Origin: Nelumbo lutea
Lineage: Eukaryota > Streptophyta > Magnoliopsida > Proteales > Nelumbonaceae
Assembly: GCA_022828595.1 (NCBI GenBank)
Contig: JAKGHH010000003.1
Coordinates: 106,105,583 to 106,169,582 of the forward strand
Reading direction: 5' to 3'
DNA length: 64,000 bases
The notes under the pieces are model-generated. The model was not told the origin of the DNA, made no database searches, and was given only the letters and a program-made list of their open reading frames with translations. This document shows, piece after piece, positions 34,008-47,060 of the stretch; within the stretch, counting starts at the first letter, position 1; each line of letters starts with the position of its first letter. The position numbers were made by a program, and so were the translations under genes.

Positions 34008-35112
34008 TGGTACGAAGAACAAGAAACACGTAGAATCTTGTCACCAATGAACAATTCTAGGCCGTGGAGTACTTGACACAGCGAGTCAAGTAGAACTACC
34101 CCTAGGCAAGAGGTCGCCCCCAGGGTGACCACCCCGCCAAGGAATCAACACAGTCGGGTCGGCATGGGTCCACCAGCCAATTGGTCCCCAACGTCGGCCA
34201 CGTGCAACGGACCAAGCCCTTAGAGTGTGGTGACAGTTGTCCAATTGACCCGCTCTCCAGGACCTCTAGACTTCCCAACCGAAGGGAGGAAGAACCAGAA
34301 TGATCGGAGGATGGTCGTCATCCCTCCGAGCAGCATCACCAACGTCGAAGGGCCAAGTCGAGGGACAAAGGAGGATCCTGCGATTGCCCCAGCGCCCACT
34401 CCAAGGCCAAGGGCCGGCATTGAGCCTCTTCCCCTCATGTCTCAGACCTCCAAGACGTTCTAAACGACTGCCATGCTAGGCGCGAAGCATGCGGTCTCGC
34501 CTTCGAGCACTCTGGAGTTTGCGTCGATCGTCATCGTGCCCATGAAGACCGGGATGGCGCATAGGCCATGCCTGACCCCATGTTCGCTGAACTCCAAGCC
34601 GAGATCCGACAGGTTAAGGAGGGTCGAACTGACACCTCGACCGGACAGAGCAATTCCCTAGGGAGAATGGATGCCTTTTCCCCTGATATCGTCGTCGAGC
34701 CTCTACCCCCGAACTTCAAGGCTCCCACCTTGGAGATGTACGATGGGAAAACAGACTCGGACGACCACTTGGAGAGCTTCAGGGCGCTCATGATCCTGTA
34801 CGGGTACTCCGACACCTTGACATGCCAGACTTTCTAGGCAACCTTTAAGGGAACCGCTCGGCGATGGTTCTCCAGCCTCCCACCTCGATCCATCACCTCA
34901 TGGGAGTAGTTTTCCAACATGTTCCTCGCCCGCTTCATCAGCAGCCGACACCCCCAGAAAAACGTTGTCTCGTTGATGATTGCCAAGTAGAAACAAGGAG
35001 AGAGTCTACGGTCATACATCGACCGTTTCAAAAAAGAAGAACCTGGTCTCCATGCATGCCGCCATCAACAAGCTTCTGTCTCACCCAAAATTATTACCAT
35101 TGGCTAAGCGAC
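34008..35112 (+). pseudogene. Gypsy E gag fragment
   Basis: The best-conserved part (34568-35040) shows the Retrotrans_gag pattern: LPPNFKAPTLEMYDGKTDSD, then DHLESFRALMILYGYSD, ARRWFSSLPPRSI and KQGESLRSYIDRF. Stops and frame changes occur at about 34008-34070, 34560, 34836 and 35030. Gag ends abruptly at 35112 at the junction with element D. The gag C-terminus and protease of E are absent from the window. Confidence 0.82.
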
Positions 35113-37429
35113 TGTTGAAGCGTAGATTTAGGTGTCGAATCCACAGAGAAGTTTATTAAACCAACAAAAGGAGTTATCACTAAGATTGAATAACCTAGAA
35201 AAAAATGATTTTCTAAAAATAAAAAGAAGAGCAAAAATATTTGAATAAAAGTAACGATGATTAAAGGATGAAAAGTAGTATTGTGATGAACAAGGCTTCG
35301 AGATTCACTTGATCGATTTGCTTAACTGGTATCGACTTTGATTCCTATTTATTACTCAATTGCAAATTTCACATCCCAAACAAACAATTGGAAAATATAA
35401 CTTTGAAGGCAACAACAAGAACAAAAGTATTTGTTCTAAGAGAATTAATTTTCAATGAATAACAAAATGATATATTCTTACAAACTACCCAAAAACGACA
35501 ATATATCAGATTGATAGTATTGCAGTCAAGGATAAACCCATAAAATAAATCTACCCAATCAATTATTTTCTAACAAATTGCACATAAAAAGAGCATGACT
35601 AATCTTAATGAATTAAAGTAAAATAACAAGTAAAACTCATCGATCAAGATCTTCCTTAGCCTTGTTGAAACTTTAGCCGCGCTTGGACGTCATTCTCCCC
35701 TCTTCTCTTATCTGACAGACCGAGAAAACAATGCCAAAATAACCTCTGGAATTCGTCCCCTTTTAAAGTCAGATTTTTCCTTTTTATTGTGATGTTAGGC
35801 TCCTCAATTTGCTCAACCCGGATCCGCATATTATCCCCCAATTTTTGCTTGGATAGAGATTGATTTAGAGAAATTTATCAGTAGATGAATTGTAGAACTA
35901 TCTCTTAACTATCCATAGCTTTTAAGAATCAACAAATTTCGACATCTGTAGAAAAAGATATGCCCAAAATACCGGATCATGTTCAGAGTAAAGCAGGAAA
36001 CGAATCAGCACTCAAACTTGGGTCATGGAACTTGGGCTTGGGTTTCTTGGACATATGTTTGGGCTTTCTTCCATTCAATTATTAGTTCTCCCCGCATAAA
36101 AATTGCACAAATAATAAAATTAACATTTATAAAATTATTAAGGAAAAATATTACTTTTAAGCTCTTTATTTTACAAATGTCAATTGTTGAGCACACTTTA
36201 GATATACATTTTCATGCTTTCGTCACAACCCCCAACCAGCTTATTGATAGTCCCTAGCATTTTAAGTGCAAATAAAAAGACAAAGCATGATGCTTAGCTT
36301 AAATAGAAATCTAGCAAAATCACCTAGGCATTTCAAACAAAAAGGTTAGAAAAAGACCACAGATGCTATCAAAATTAGTTCAATTATAACTTCAAAAAGT
36401 GAATGTGTGTGAACTAAGCAAAACCTTTATACCACAAACTATAACACATATAGCAATGAGAATTAATCAAAATAAAAGCCTCAACTCCATATCCTTACAG
36501 GAAAACTGTTTTTAAGCAAAGGATTTCTCTCGTTGAGTTGGAAATCAAATATTCACTCTAGGAAAAAGGCCAAATTTATGGACAAACAAACAAACGATCA
36601 TTTATCAGAATATAGGAAAGTTAACTGTTTAGAACTCCACCATTCTTACCACAAACTAGCTTTAGAATTTTGATCAGTCAAATATGAGAGCAATACAAAT
36701 AGAAATCGAGCCTAGTGAGAAAGACTGTTCCCCAAGAAAAGAAGTTTGTCTTTTGAATTAACGGAAGACTTTATTGTATTGAGTATTCTTCTTCAATTTG
36801 TTTTTCTCTTTTTTTTTCTTTTTTTTTTTATAATGCAAAGTAGGGAAAGTGCAGAGTTTCTCACATAACTAATATTACACATGTTATTCCAAAGGCTTCA
36901 CATAACATAACACGAACTAGCTCCCCCTTCTTTTTTTTTTTTTGGAAATTGACTAATATCATCATTCAGCTTATCATCCAAACATTCCTCAAACCAAGTA
37001 ATGTCATTCTAAACAACAACTAACCAATTCAACAGATCAATGAAAGTTCATAAGTTGTTTCCTCAACTCTCCACTCACTCACAAAAGATGTGTGAGTCTA
37101 GACAAATATGCGCTTAAACATGATAATTCTCTTAGCTATATATTGAACATCCATTTAACCACAAAGCTTAGTATTGTGCGCCAAAAGATTTTAGAAGTTA
37201 TTCTTTGATAATCAAAATAGAAAAAGTGACTTAAACCAAACAATTTTGAAATCATACTTAGATAGAAAATAAGAAAATCTAATCTAAACTTCTCAGACAT
37301 GCAATGCAAATTTATTCACATAAAAACTATCAGAATAAAAACAATAAGCAAATTGCTGGTTGTCTCTCTCTTTCACACAAGAAGAATGTATATAAAAAGT
37401 GTGCATAGAATGTGCATGCAATGCTATCA
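35113..37429 (-). repeat. Probable 3' LTR of gypsy D
   Basis: On the minus strand a polypurine tract (AAGTTGGGGG, ending 37430) is followed by TGATAGCATTGC, and the segment ends GCTTCAACA at 35113. The implied LTR is about 2.3 kb, in the long range known for Athila-type elements. It includes CTCTGTGGATTCGACAC near 35140, a common plant gypsy LTR motif. Only one copy is visible, so the limits are inferred. Confidence 0.5.
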
Positions 37430-37679
37430 CCCCCAACTTGAACAAGGCAGTGTCCTCACTAGCATAAAAATTAAAAAAAAAATAACAAAGCAAAGGGTAG
37501 GGGACACCTGAGCGATGGACTAAGACTAGACCTACAAATCTATTAACTAGAAGAAGGAAACATAAAAACTAGTAATAGAAAAACAAAACAAATAAGATAA
37601 AAAAAATAAAAATGGTAGTATAGAAAGATAGAACCTGATTAAGCATTGTAGACCGGAGTTACAAGAGTGATATCCTCCA

Positions 37680-40600
37680 GTTGGTCTACCCTCTCCACAT
37701 AATGCTTTAACCGTTGCCCATTTACTCAGAAAACTCTTCCATCGGTTGGATCCTCAATCTCAACAGCACCGTTACAAAAGACTCACTTCACCACAAATGG
37801 ACCTGTCCATCTAAATCTCAACTTTCTTGGGTGGAGATGCAAACGAGAATCATACAAATGCACCCATTGGTTTAGCTCAAAATTCTTCCTTAGGATATGT
37901 TTATCATGAGTCGCTTTTGGTTTAACCTTGTAGATCCTAGAATTATCAAATGCATCGTTCCTCAGTTCTTTTATTTTGACAGCTGTAACTTCCTTTGAAT
38001 ACTTGCGGCTTTTAAATCAAAATTAAGTGCTTTGACAACCCAATAAGCTTTATGCTCAAGCTCTACAGGTAAATGACACGTTTCCCCATAAATGAGTTGG
38101 TATGGTGACATCCCAATGATAGTTTTGTAAGTAGTACGGTATGCCCAAAGTGCATCTGAAAGGCATAAAACACAATCTTTGTGGTTCGAGTTGACCGTCT
38201 TTTCCAAAATTTGCTTGACTTTTCTATTAGCTAACTCAGCTTGCCCATTGGTCTGTGGATGGTAAGAAGTTGATACTTTATGAATAATTCCAAACTTACG
38301 CATCAAAATTTCAAAAGAACAATTATAAAAATGTACCCCTTGATCACTAATAATCACACGTAGTGTACCATACCTAGATAACACATTTTCTTTTAAGAAC
38401 GTAAAAACAACTTTGCTATCATTAGTACGACAGGACACAACTTCAACCCATTTAAACACATAGTCGACAACAAGAAAAATATAAAGATAACCAAAAGAAG
38501 GTGAAAATGGCCCCATGAAATCAATACCCCAACAATAAAAAATCTCAATAACCAAGATGGGGTTAAGGGGCATTATGTGATGACGAGTTAACGTACCTAA
38601 CCTTTGGCACCTATCACAAGAACGATAAAAAATATTAGTATCCTTAAACAAAGTAGGCTAGTAAATACCACTTTGCAAAACCTTTGCAACAGTCTTCTTC
38701 ATAGAAAAATGGCCACCACAAGCTTCATAATGACAAAAGTTAAGGACACTATTAATCTCACTTTCTGGAATACAATGCCTCATGAATTGGTCAGGGCAAT
38801 ACTTAAACAAATAAGGATCGTCCCAATAAAAATTTCTTACCTCAACCAATAACTTACGCTTATCTTGTGAACTCCAGTTCGATGGAAATTCACCTGAAAC
38901 CAAGTAGTTAATGATGTGGGCATACCATGGCACTTGGCTAAAGGTGAACAAATGCTCATCGGGGAAGTCATCTCGAATGGATGGGTCATCATCAGCATAA
39001 TTATTGAACTCTAATCGAGACAAATGATTAGCCACTACATTTTTGACACCCTTCTTATCTTTGATCATTAGATCAAATTCCTACAAAAGCAAAATGCACC
39101 TAATCAAGCGAGCCTTAGAATTAGGCAAACCAATGAGATAAGCACGGAATTTATCTAAAGCAAAAACAACAACTAGTACATTTTCAGTTGTACAATAATT
39201 CCTTTGATCACTATTAAGAGTTCTACTAGCATAATAAATAACAAAGGGCTTCCCCTCCCTTCGCTGACCTAAAACAGCTCTCACAGCATAGTTACTAGCA
39301 TCACATAATCTCAAATGGAATGTTCCAATTTGGTGACTGCATGGTTGGTGCAGTGGTTAGTTAGTGATGAGTGTTTTAAAAGCTTTTTTCACACTCTGGG
39401 GTCCAATCAAACTCAGCATCTTTGACTAGGAGGTTGCATAATGATCGAGATATAGCAGAAAAATTCTGTATCAACCTCCTGTAAAACCAACATGTCCGAG
39501 AAAAGATCAGACATCTGTTACCATTTTGGCTGTGGGTAATTTACAGATCAACTCCATTTTGGCTTTGTCAACCTCTATTCCCCTTTCAGACACGATATTT
39601 CCCAAAACAATACCTGAAGTCACCATGAAATGGCATTTCTCCCAATTAAGCACAAGTCTTTTTTTTTACACCTACTAAAAACCGCTTTCAGGTTAAGTAA
39701 GCATGAATCAAAAGAATCACAAAAAATAGTCAAATCATTCATAAAAACTTCTATGTATTTTTCAACCATATCAGAAAACACACTAAGCATGCAATGTTGA
39801 AAGGTAGCTAGAGCATTGCATAAACCAAATGGCATCCTACGAAAAGCATAAGTACCAAAAGAACATGTAAAATTAGTATTCCCCAAATCTTCTAATGCTA
39901 TCTCAATCTGATAATAACCTAAATAACCATCAAGAAAGTAATAGAACGGATGGTCAGTCACACATTATAAGATTTGGTCAATAAATGGCAATGGAAAATG
40001 GTCTTTTCGGGTGGTTGCATTTAGTTTCCTATAGTCAATGAACATACGCCACCCAGTTACTACCCTAATAGGAACAAAAACTCTTTTCCTCATTTTCAAC
40101 TACTATGATCCTTTGATTTCTTTGGCACAACCTGTGTAGGACTAACCCATTTACATATAGGATATATGACTCCTACGTCTAACAAATTTAAGACCTTTTT
40201 AACAACTTCTTTCATTGTTGGGTTCAATTTTCTTTGGGGGTCTCTATGTGGGATAACTCATTTTTCTAAATGAATACTATGGGAACATATTAGCGGGCTT
40301 ATACCTTTAATGTCAACTATGGTCCAACCTAGTGTAGGCTTATGTTCTTTTAACAGATTTATCAATTTTTCATCCTGCTCAGCATTAAGTTCATAAGATA
40401 TTATAACATGAAAGGTATCACCTGGTCCAAAAAATGCATGTTTCAATCCTTCGAGTAATGGGGATAACTCCACTTTGGGTGTCTTCATAAAAGATGGCTT
40501 TAGCTGGTCTTTCTCACGTGGAAACTTCTCAAAGCGTGATTGCCAAAATTCTTTTGCTTATCCTGTATATCATTAGAATATAAGAAACATCATTAACATG

Positions 40601-41935
40601 ATAAAACAAAAATTTAGAATTCAAATCAGATTCAAAGAGGAGATATTTTAAAGATTCAGAATTTTCCCTTTCATCTACTTCTTCTACAATGACAGAATCT
40701 ATCATGTAGGTATGATAGCACTCGTCCTCGTCTCGGGACTGCTTCTCAACATGAAAAATGTTCACCTCAAGAGTCATATTCCTAAAGGAAAGCTTCATCA
40801 AACCATTCCTACAACAAATAAGAGCATTGGCTGTAGCAAAGAATGGCCTTCCTAAAATAAGCGGAACCTTCAACTCACTATCAACCAAAGATTGAGTAAC
40901 CAAAACCAGAAAATCAATAGGATAATAGAATTTATCAATCTGAAGCAAAACATCTTCCACTATCCCCCTTGGTTTGCGAATAGAATGGTCAGCCAACTGT
41001 AACACCACAGATGTGGGTTTTATCTCTCAAAGACCTAACTACAAATAAACTGAGTAAGGCATTAAATTTACACTTGGTCCTAGGTCCAAAGAGCTTGACC
41101 GAACTCTTGTGTCCCAATATGACAGACAATTGTGAGGCACCCTAGATCTTTTTGGCGGCATTCTCTGCTTAATCACCACACTCACCTGTTTTGTTAGAAA
41201 TGCAATTTTCTTGACATGGTATCGCCTTTTCATGGTGCATAGATCCTTTATCACCTAGGGATAAGTCGATACCTGCTTAATCACATGCAACAAAGGTAGA
41301 TTAATCTTAACATATTTCAAATGTTCCAAAATCTCACCTTGGTTGTCTAAAATTTTTCCTCCAGATCTGAGAGCTTAGGGAAAGGGCACTTGAATAATAG
41401 CCTCCTTTTTTGGATCTTTTGAGGGGGCATATTTAGTTCTGGTCGAAGTGATGACATTTGTGCGAGGTGGGCTCGACAAAGGCCCATCTAAAACCTTACC
41501 ACTACGAGTAGTGATTGCGTGGATCCTCTTTGGATCAGAAGTGGATCCCTGTATCATATGTGATCACATCGAATTGGTCTGAGGCTGAGATGAAATTATG
41601 CCTCTCTCTTGTACAATAAGAGCATTGGTAAGCTTAGTTATCTAACTCTTGATATCCTTGTTCTCTTCAACCACCTGCGCAATGATAGATTCAAACTTTT
41701 GGTTAGTCTTATTCTGTGCCTCCATAAATGCTTGAAATGTTTCCTCTAAAGGATTCATATTCAGTCGAGCATTGTATTGAGGTGCATGATGAAATCTTGA
41801 TGGTTGTGCCTCTACACTCCAATTATGGTTAGATGATGTAGGTTGGTTCTGATCAGTTTTCCAACTAAAATTGGGGCGGTTCCTCCAACTAGGATTATAT
41901 GTCTCTGAATAGGGTGAGAAAGGTTTCCTAAACAT
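37680..41935 (-). pseudogene. Gypsy D gag-pol remnants
   Basis: Segments in order on the minus strand: gag C-terminal part (41935-41642), aspartic protease region (41008-40529, LILGRPFFATANALI), RT (39961-39620), RNase H (39314-39081, DASNYAVRAVLGQR then FVIYYASRTL), zinc-binding region (39068-38658, GHFSMKKT) and integrase (38651-37971, [24 protein letters not shown]). Integrase-tail similarity (RLHLHPRKLRFRWTGPF) continues to about 37680. The RT active site reads FMND instead of FMDD; the altered codon is AAT at 39739-39737. Many stops separate these pieces. Confidence 0.85.
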
Positions 41936-41956
41936 TCCTAAGGCATTATACTAGAG

Positions 41957-43352
41957 GGTCTCGACCTCAGGGAAGAGCTAGCGAGCTGAGGCCAGCCAAT
42001 CAAGGACCTCGTTTCGTCCCCCTAGACGAGGACGAGCCAACAAGACAGTCTGCATTGGGTCCAACCTTCCCCTCAAGAGACAATTCAAACTAGTAAGTTT
42101 CCTCTGACTCAATGCTAACGTCTTTGCTTGGTTCGCCGCTGATATGCCCAGAATTGACCCATCGGTCATTACACACAAGCTGAGCATGGACCCGAGCTCT
42201 AGGCCAGTCCGATAGAAGAAGAGGAACTTTGCATCAGAGCATTGGAAGGCCATAGAGGAGGAAGTTGAAAAGTTACTCGACGTCGGATTCATTCGAGAGG
42301 TACACTACCCTAACTGGTTGTCAAATGTGGTTATGGTGAAGAAAGCTAACGAGAAATGACAGATCTGTATTGATTTCACAGACCTTAACCGAGCCTTCCC
42401 CAAGGACAGTTTTCCTTTGTCAAGGATAGACCACATCATTAATGCCACTGTAGGGTACTAGCTACTTAGCTTCATGGATGCCTTCAATGGATACAATCAG
42501 ATAAAGATGCACCCAGACAATGAAGAGAATACCTCGTTCATCACTGAACATGGCACATACTGCTACCGTGTGATGCCCTTCGGCCTCAAGAATTCTAGGG
42601 CCACCTACCAGTGCCTTGTCAACAAGGTGTTTAAAGAACAGATGGGAAGGAACATCGAAGCCTACATGGATAACATGGTAGTAAAGAGCCTGAAGGCCGA
42701 GACCCACATCTCGGACCTAGCCGAGACCTTTGACACCTTGTGGAAGTACAACATGAAACTCAACCCCAGCAAGTGTGCCTTCGACGTTACATCAAGTAAA
42801 TTCATAGGTTTCATCGTCACTCAAAGAGGCATTGAGGCTAATCCTGTGAAGATACAGGCCATACTAGACATGGTACCCCCGCATGCGATCAAGGAGACCC
42901 AGAAACTCACCGGTCGAATAGCAGCCCTTAATCGCTTCATGTCAATGTTAGCCGACCGTTGCCTACCCTTCTTCCGTGCCATCAAGAAGCTGAAAGAGTT
43001 CCAATGGACAGAGGAATGCCAACACGCCTTTGACAAGCTTAAGGCGTACCTTACTTTACCTCCCCTCCTCGCCCGGCTGGCCGAGGGGAAAACCCTGTAC
43101 CTGTACCTCCAAGCCGAGGATGAAACAATCAGTTCCGTCCTCATCAAGGAAGATGGCGCGCAGAAGCCAGTGTACTATGCTAGCAAGGTCCTCTACGACA
43201 CCAAGACCAGGTACCCTGAGATAGAGAAGTTGGCTTTTGCCCTCGTGGTTTCGGCAAGGAAACTTCGACCGTACTTCCAAGCCCACACTGTAGTGGTCCT
43301 GATGAGCCAACCCCTTCAACCAAGCCCTCCTCACTGGTATGCAGCTTGCTAG
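41957..43352 (+). pseudogene. Gypsy E reverse transcriptase and first RNase H
   Basis: From about 41957 the sequence matches the region just before gypsy RT (DPSVITHKLSMDPSSRPVR, then FIREVHYPNWLSNVVMVKKA), with stops at 42205, 42357 and 42460. A 292-residue frame (42474-43352) contains MDAFNGYNQIKMHPDNEENT, MPFGLKNSRATYQCLVN and the active site YMDN at 42663-42674, where YxDD is canonical. RNase H (FQWTEECQHAFDKLKAYL, KPVYYASKVL, RYPEIEKLAFALV) follows. The domain is nearly intact apart from the stops and the active-site change. Confidence 0.88.
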
Positions 43353-44030
43353 GGACCTCGACTCCTCGTATGTCGAAGCATTCAGCGACTCTCAGCTAGT
43401 GGTGAATCAGGTGAACGACGAGTATGAGGCCAGGGAACAAAGTATGTCCAAGTACCTCGACAAAGTCCAAGATCTAGCCCGACACTTCCAACGATTCTCC
43501 CTGTAATGGGTCCCATGAGCCGATAACGCACGAGTCGACACCCTCTCCAAGTTGGCATGTACCTCGAGTGGATCCCCAATCGGACCGTACACGTCGAGAA
43601 GCTATTTCAGCCCTCCATTAAAGGAGCCCAAATACTCCTAATAGAGGCTAAATCTTCATGAATGGATCCCATCTTCAACTTCTTATCAACTAGACGGCTG
43701 CCCGAAGAAATAAATGAGGCAAAACGACTCAGACAACAGGCAACCCACTGCACCCTACTAGAAGGGAAACTGTACCGAAGATCCTTCACCTTGCCTTACC
43801 TCTGATGCCTTTGTCTGGAGGAGGGCAGCTATGTGCTACGAGAAATTTAAGAAGGCATATGCGGTAATCATCTCGACGGAAGAGCCCTAGCCCAAAAAGC
43901 CCTAAGGCAGGGCTACTTCTGGCCTACCCTCCACAAGGACGTAGCTAGATTGGTGCAAAAGTATAACCCATGTCGGAGGCATGCCAACTTATGCCACTGA
44001 CCGGCCACCACTCTCTCAGCCCTTAGCATC
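43330..44030 (+). pseudogene. Gypsy E second RNase H-like region and linker to integrase
   Basis: Residues such as LDSSYVEAFSDSQLVVNQVN (about 43360-43420) then ARVDTLSKLA (about 43530) match the extra RNase H-like domain seen downstream of RT in Tat-type plant elements. The zinc-binding part of integrase follows to about 44000. Several stops occur (43504, 43518, 43641, 43801, 43848). Confidence 0.65.
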
Positions 44031-44039
44031 TCATGGCCT

Positions 44040-44905
44040 TTCACCAAATGGGGCATGGACCTCCTTGGCCCCTTTCCTCAAGCCACGAGGGGCAGAAAGT
44101 ACCTCGTTGTTACAATAGACTATTTCACCAAATGGGTGAAGCTGAATCCTTGGCCGCCATCACGGCGCGAGCCATCCAAAATTTCTTTTGGAAAAACATC
44201 ATCTGCCGCTTTGGCCTACCCTACATGCTGGTCACCGACAATGGGAAGCAATTTGATTATGCCAAGTTTCGGGGGTGGTGCGCCTCCCTCGGCATCAGGC
44301 AACAGTACACCTCGGTAGGCTATCCTCAAACCAACGGCCTATCCGAAGTCACCAACAGGACAATACTAGATGGACTAAAGACCAGATTGGACCGAGAAAA
44401 AGGCCTATGGATTGGTGAACTGAACAGTGTACTTTGGGCTTACCGAACTATGCCTCGGACAGCCACCAGAGAAACTCCCTTTGGCTTAACCTACGACACA
44501 GAAGTAGTAATCCCAACAGAGATCGACCAACCGACACTCCGAGTTGAGGCGTACAATGAAGCCCTCAAAGCAAACTTAAACCTATTGGAAGAAGCCCGAG
44601 AAAAAGCACAGATAAGGATAGCCGCTTACCAGCAGCGAGTGGCCTGCTACTACAACTCCAGGGTAAAAGAAAGACACTATCAAGAGGGAGATCTTGTCCT
44701 TAGAAAAGTCATGGTCCCCGAACCTGGAGTAGGGAAACTGGGCCCCAACTGGGAAGGTCCCTATAGAATTAAGGGAGTTGTCGGCCCCGACACTTTTCAC
44801 CTGGAACACCTAGATGGAAGACCTATACCTCGAAGATGGAATTCGAAGAACCTTGGATGTACTACAAGTGATTGTAACATCTTTTTGAAATTATGGAATG
44901 AATGA
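44040..44905 (+). pseudogene. Gypsy E integrase
   Basis: The start of the core (GMDLLGPFPQATRGRKYLVV, about 44051) is in another frame from the rest, so one frameshift lies near 44140. The remaining frame has AAITARAIQNFFWKNIICRF, VTDNGKQFD with the second catalytic Asp, and YPQTNGLSEVTNRTILDGLK with the catalytic Glu position. LWAYRTMPRTATRETPFGL and the C-terminal GPNWEGPYRIKGV chromodomain-less tail follow. Catalytic residues look preserved, but the frame is broken. Confidence 0.85.
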
Positions 44906-45272
44906 TGCAAAGTTCCTCTTTGGCTCAGCACTTAGCGCGTGTACCTACTAAGTTCTTACAACTCTTCGGCCTCGCGACTGGCAAGGGTGCACGGCCTCCT
45001 CTGAGGACTATACCCCCTTGCTAGACTGACGCCATGACTTAACGAATAAGTAGCAAACTCCCTAGCTATGACTTAATGCGTTAGAATACACTAGGATGGC
45101 CGAGGGCCCCATGCGCCTCAGCGCCCCACCTTGGTGGTGGCGGCTAGCCTTTTGAACTTTCACACTTAGCACTACCAGCAAAGGAAGCCAGCCTCCTCGG
45201 AGCGTTGCGCTCGACCTCGATGAAACATACACGCGGGGATATGGGAGCCGGGCGAGCTTCGACTCTGCCTAG

Positions 45273-46597
45273 TGGTAACTCTGCATTTTGATGCCTTAAG
45301 GGAAACAATTCAGGGGTATTTTCGGCCTTAGAATAGTCAAGATGTGTCATTTTCCCAGTTAAATGCAATGTTGTGGCCTCTAAGGGTCTCTGTGCAAATT
45401 TTGGGAAAACTGGGAGGTTTTCATGGCTGAAATGTAGATTTTGGGAAGTTGGTGTGAAGTTCGGCTGAGAGAGGGGGTGTTTTGTGAAAATTTGAAAGCA
45501 AGAGGGCGCCTCCTAGCTGCTAAACCCAGTTTGGCGCCCCTCTTACTATATTAGTATGCTCATCATGCCTTAGCAAACCCTAGGGCACCTTTTAACCCAT
45601 TCTTTTCACTCTTAACAAACCTTAGCCACCCCTAACTGCTAAATCCTCACCTTCCATCCCTTATAATCTCCACCATCCATTCTAGGGCACTCTCTTTTTA
45701 GCATTCTAACCCTAGGAGCCACCTAACTTCTAATATTCACCATTCAGACTTTAGCCATTAAATCTAAGCCTTACATAATATTGGGTGCCTTTTCCTTTTC
45801 CTCTCAGCATTAGGATCACCCTAGAACCATCCTAACCCTTCATTCTAAACCCTAGGGCACCCATATTTTTGTGAAAACCCAACTGATGCCCCCTCTTTCT
45901 CTCTAATCCCATTTCTATCATCCCTTCTCTATAAAAAGGACCCTAGGCTCCTGAGAAAGGGTTGGATTCTGCCCCTCGGTAAGACAGAATGGTGATCTTG
46001 AGAAGTTCAAGGGTAGAGGAAGAGGAGGATGCCCAAGCAAGAGGAGGGGTTCCAACTTGCAGTTTGCCAACACCACTACTGCCACATTTGGAATCGGATC
46101 CCAACCAGTCTGTTTAGTTTTAGATTTAATTTATGTTCTTTCAATGCTAGTTTTGTTATTTACTTTCTGTAATTTATTTTCATTCTGTTTGGTCTTCATT
46201 TTATTTTCTGCAGATCTGCAATTCATCCAGGTAAGACGGAATGCCTAGCTCGAAAAGTTCGAGGGTCAAAGGAGAGATTCAGAGACGGCTACCTCTGATG
46301 AGATTACAAATTTTTACTTTGTTTCTTTTGTTAATTTAATTATGTTTATTTTTAACTTTCAGTACTGTTCCAATTCTATATTTTTCTCAGTTCAATTAAT
46401 TAATTTTTATATTTCTACACTTCCCTCTTGTGTTCTCTTGTCTGGATTTGAGTTTATATTAATTATTCCCTCGTTTCCCTGTGGATACGACCTGTTCTCA
46501 TCCCTTTACTACGTTAGTAGTTGTTTGAGAGTCAGAAAAATTATAAATGTTTAAACTGGTATTTTGAAGTGTTTAACGACGCACTTCGGATACACCA
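45273..46597 (+). mobile_element. Solo LTR (1325 bp) inside gypsy E
   Basis: It begins TGGTAACTCTGC, ends GATACACCA, and is flanked by CCTAG (45268-45272) and CATAG (46598-46602), a 5-bp TSD with one mismatch. The flanks join into continuous E repeat sequence (...CTCTGC-ATAG-GCCCCA), matching an uninterrupted copy of that repeat near 46708-46727. Inside are a TATA box TATAAAAAGG at 45930-45939 and, near the end, CCCTGTGGATACGACC (about 46478), an LTR motif common in plant gypsy elements. No internal coding region is present. Confidence 0.65.
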
Positions 46598-47060
46598 CAT
46601 AGGCCCCACGGAGCCAGACAAGCCTCAGCTCTGTCTTGGCCACCCCCCAATAGGGCAGGCCACCTCGGCTTCACCGAAGTTAATGCGCGAGGATACGAGA
46701 CCCAGGCGAGCCTCGGCTCTGCATAGGCCCCATGGAACCAGACGGGCCTTAGCACTGCCTTGGCCACCCCATAATACGGTAGGCCACTTCGGCCTCGCCG
46801 AAGAAAACACTTAAGAGAAGGGGAGACAGAAAAGCCTCAGCTTAGCCTTGGCCCCACTTTCATGTCAATATGTCATCTTGCTATTTACCCAAGTATAAGT
46901 AAGGGGAAGAGAACCAGGCGAGCCCCATGCTCCGCTTTGGCCTCCCCCCATCACAGGCCTCTTCGACCTTGCCTAAGTGAACACTTAGAAGGGCGTTAGG
47001 CTAGGCAAGCGTTGGCCTAGTCGCGGAGGCTTCGCCTCGGCCACCCCTTTGCCATGCTTT
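46598..47060 (+). repeat. Irregular tandem repeat in gypsy E 3' region
   Basis: GC-rich units of roughly 100-150 bp share GGCCCCA(C/T)GGA-CCAGAC, CTTGGCCACCCC and GGCCACTTCGGC-type motifs. Two clear units lie at 46602-46715 and 46726-46840, with weaker ones to about 47060. Another diverged copy lies left of the solo LTR (about 45180-45272). Confidence 0.65.

Larger units (their letters stand above)
35113..41945 (-). mobile_element. Truncated Ty3/gypsy element D, Athila-like, inside E
   Basis: On the minus strand it runs from part of gag (41935) through protease, RT, RNase H and integrase to a 3' non-coding region and a probable 3' LTR ending at 35113. The gag wording (NPSWRNRPNFSW) and RT wording (MPFGLCNALATFQ, DMVEKYIEVFMND) resemble the Athila group. 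Its 5' LTR, leader and N-terminal gag are missing at the right junction, where E sequence resumes about 41957. It is heavily mutated. Confidence 0.8.
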
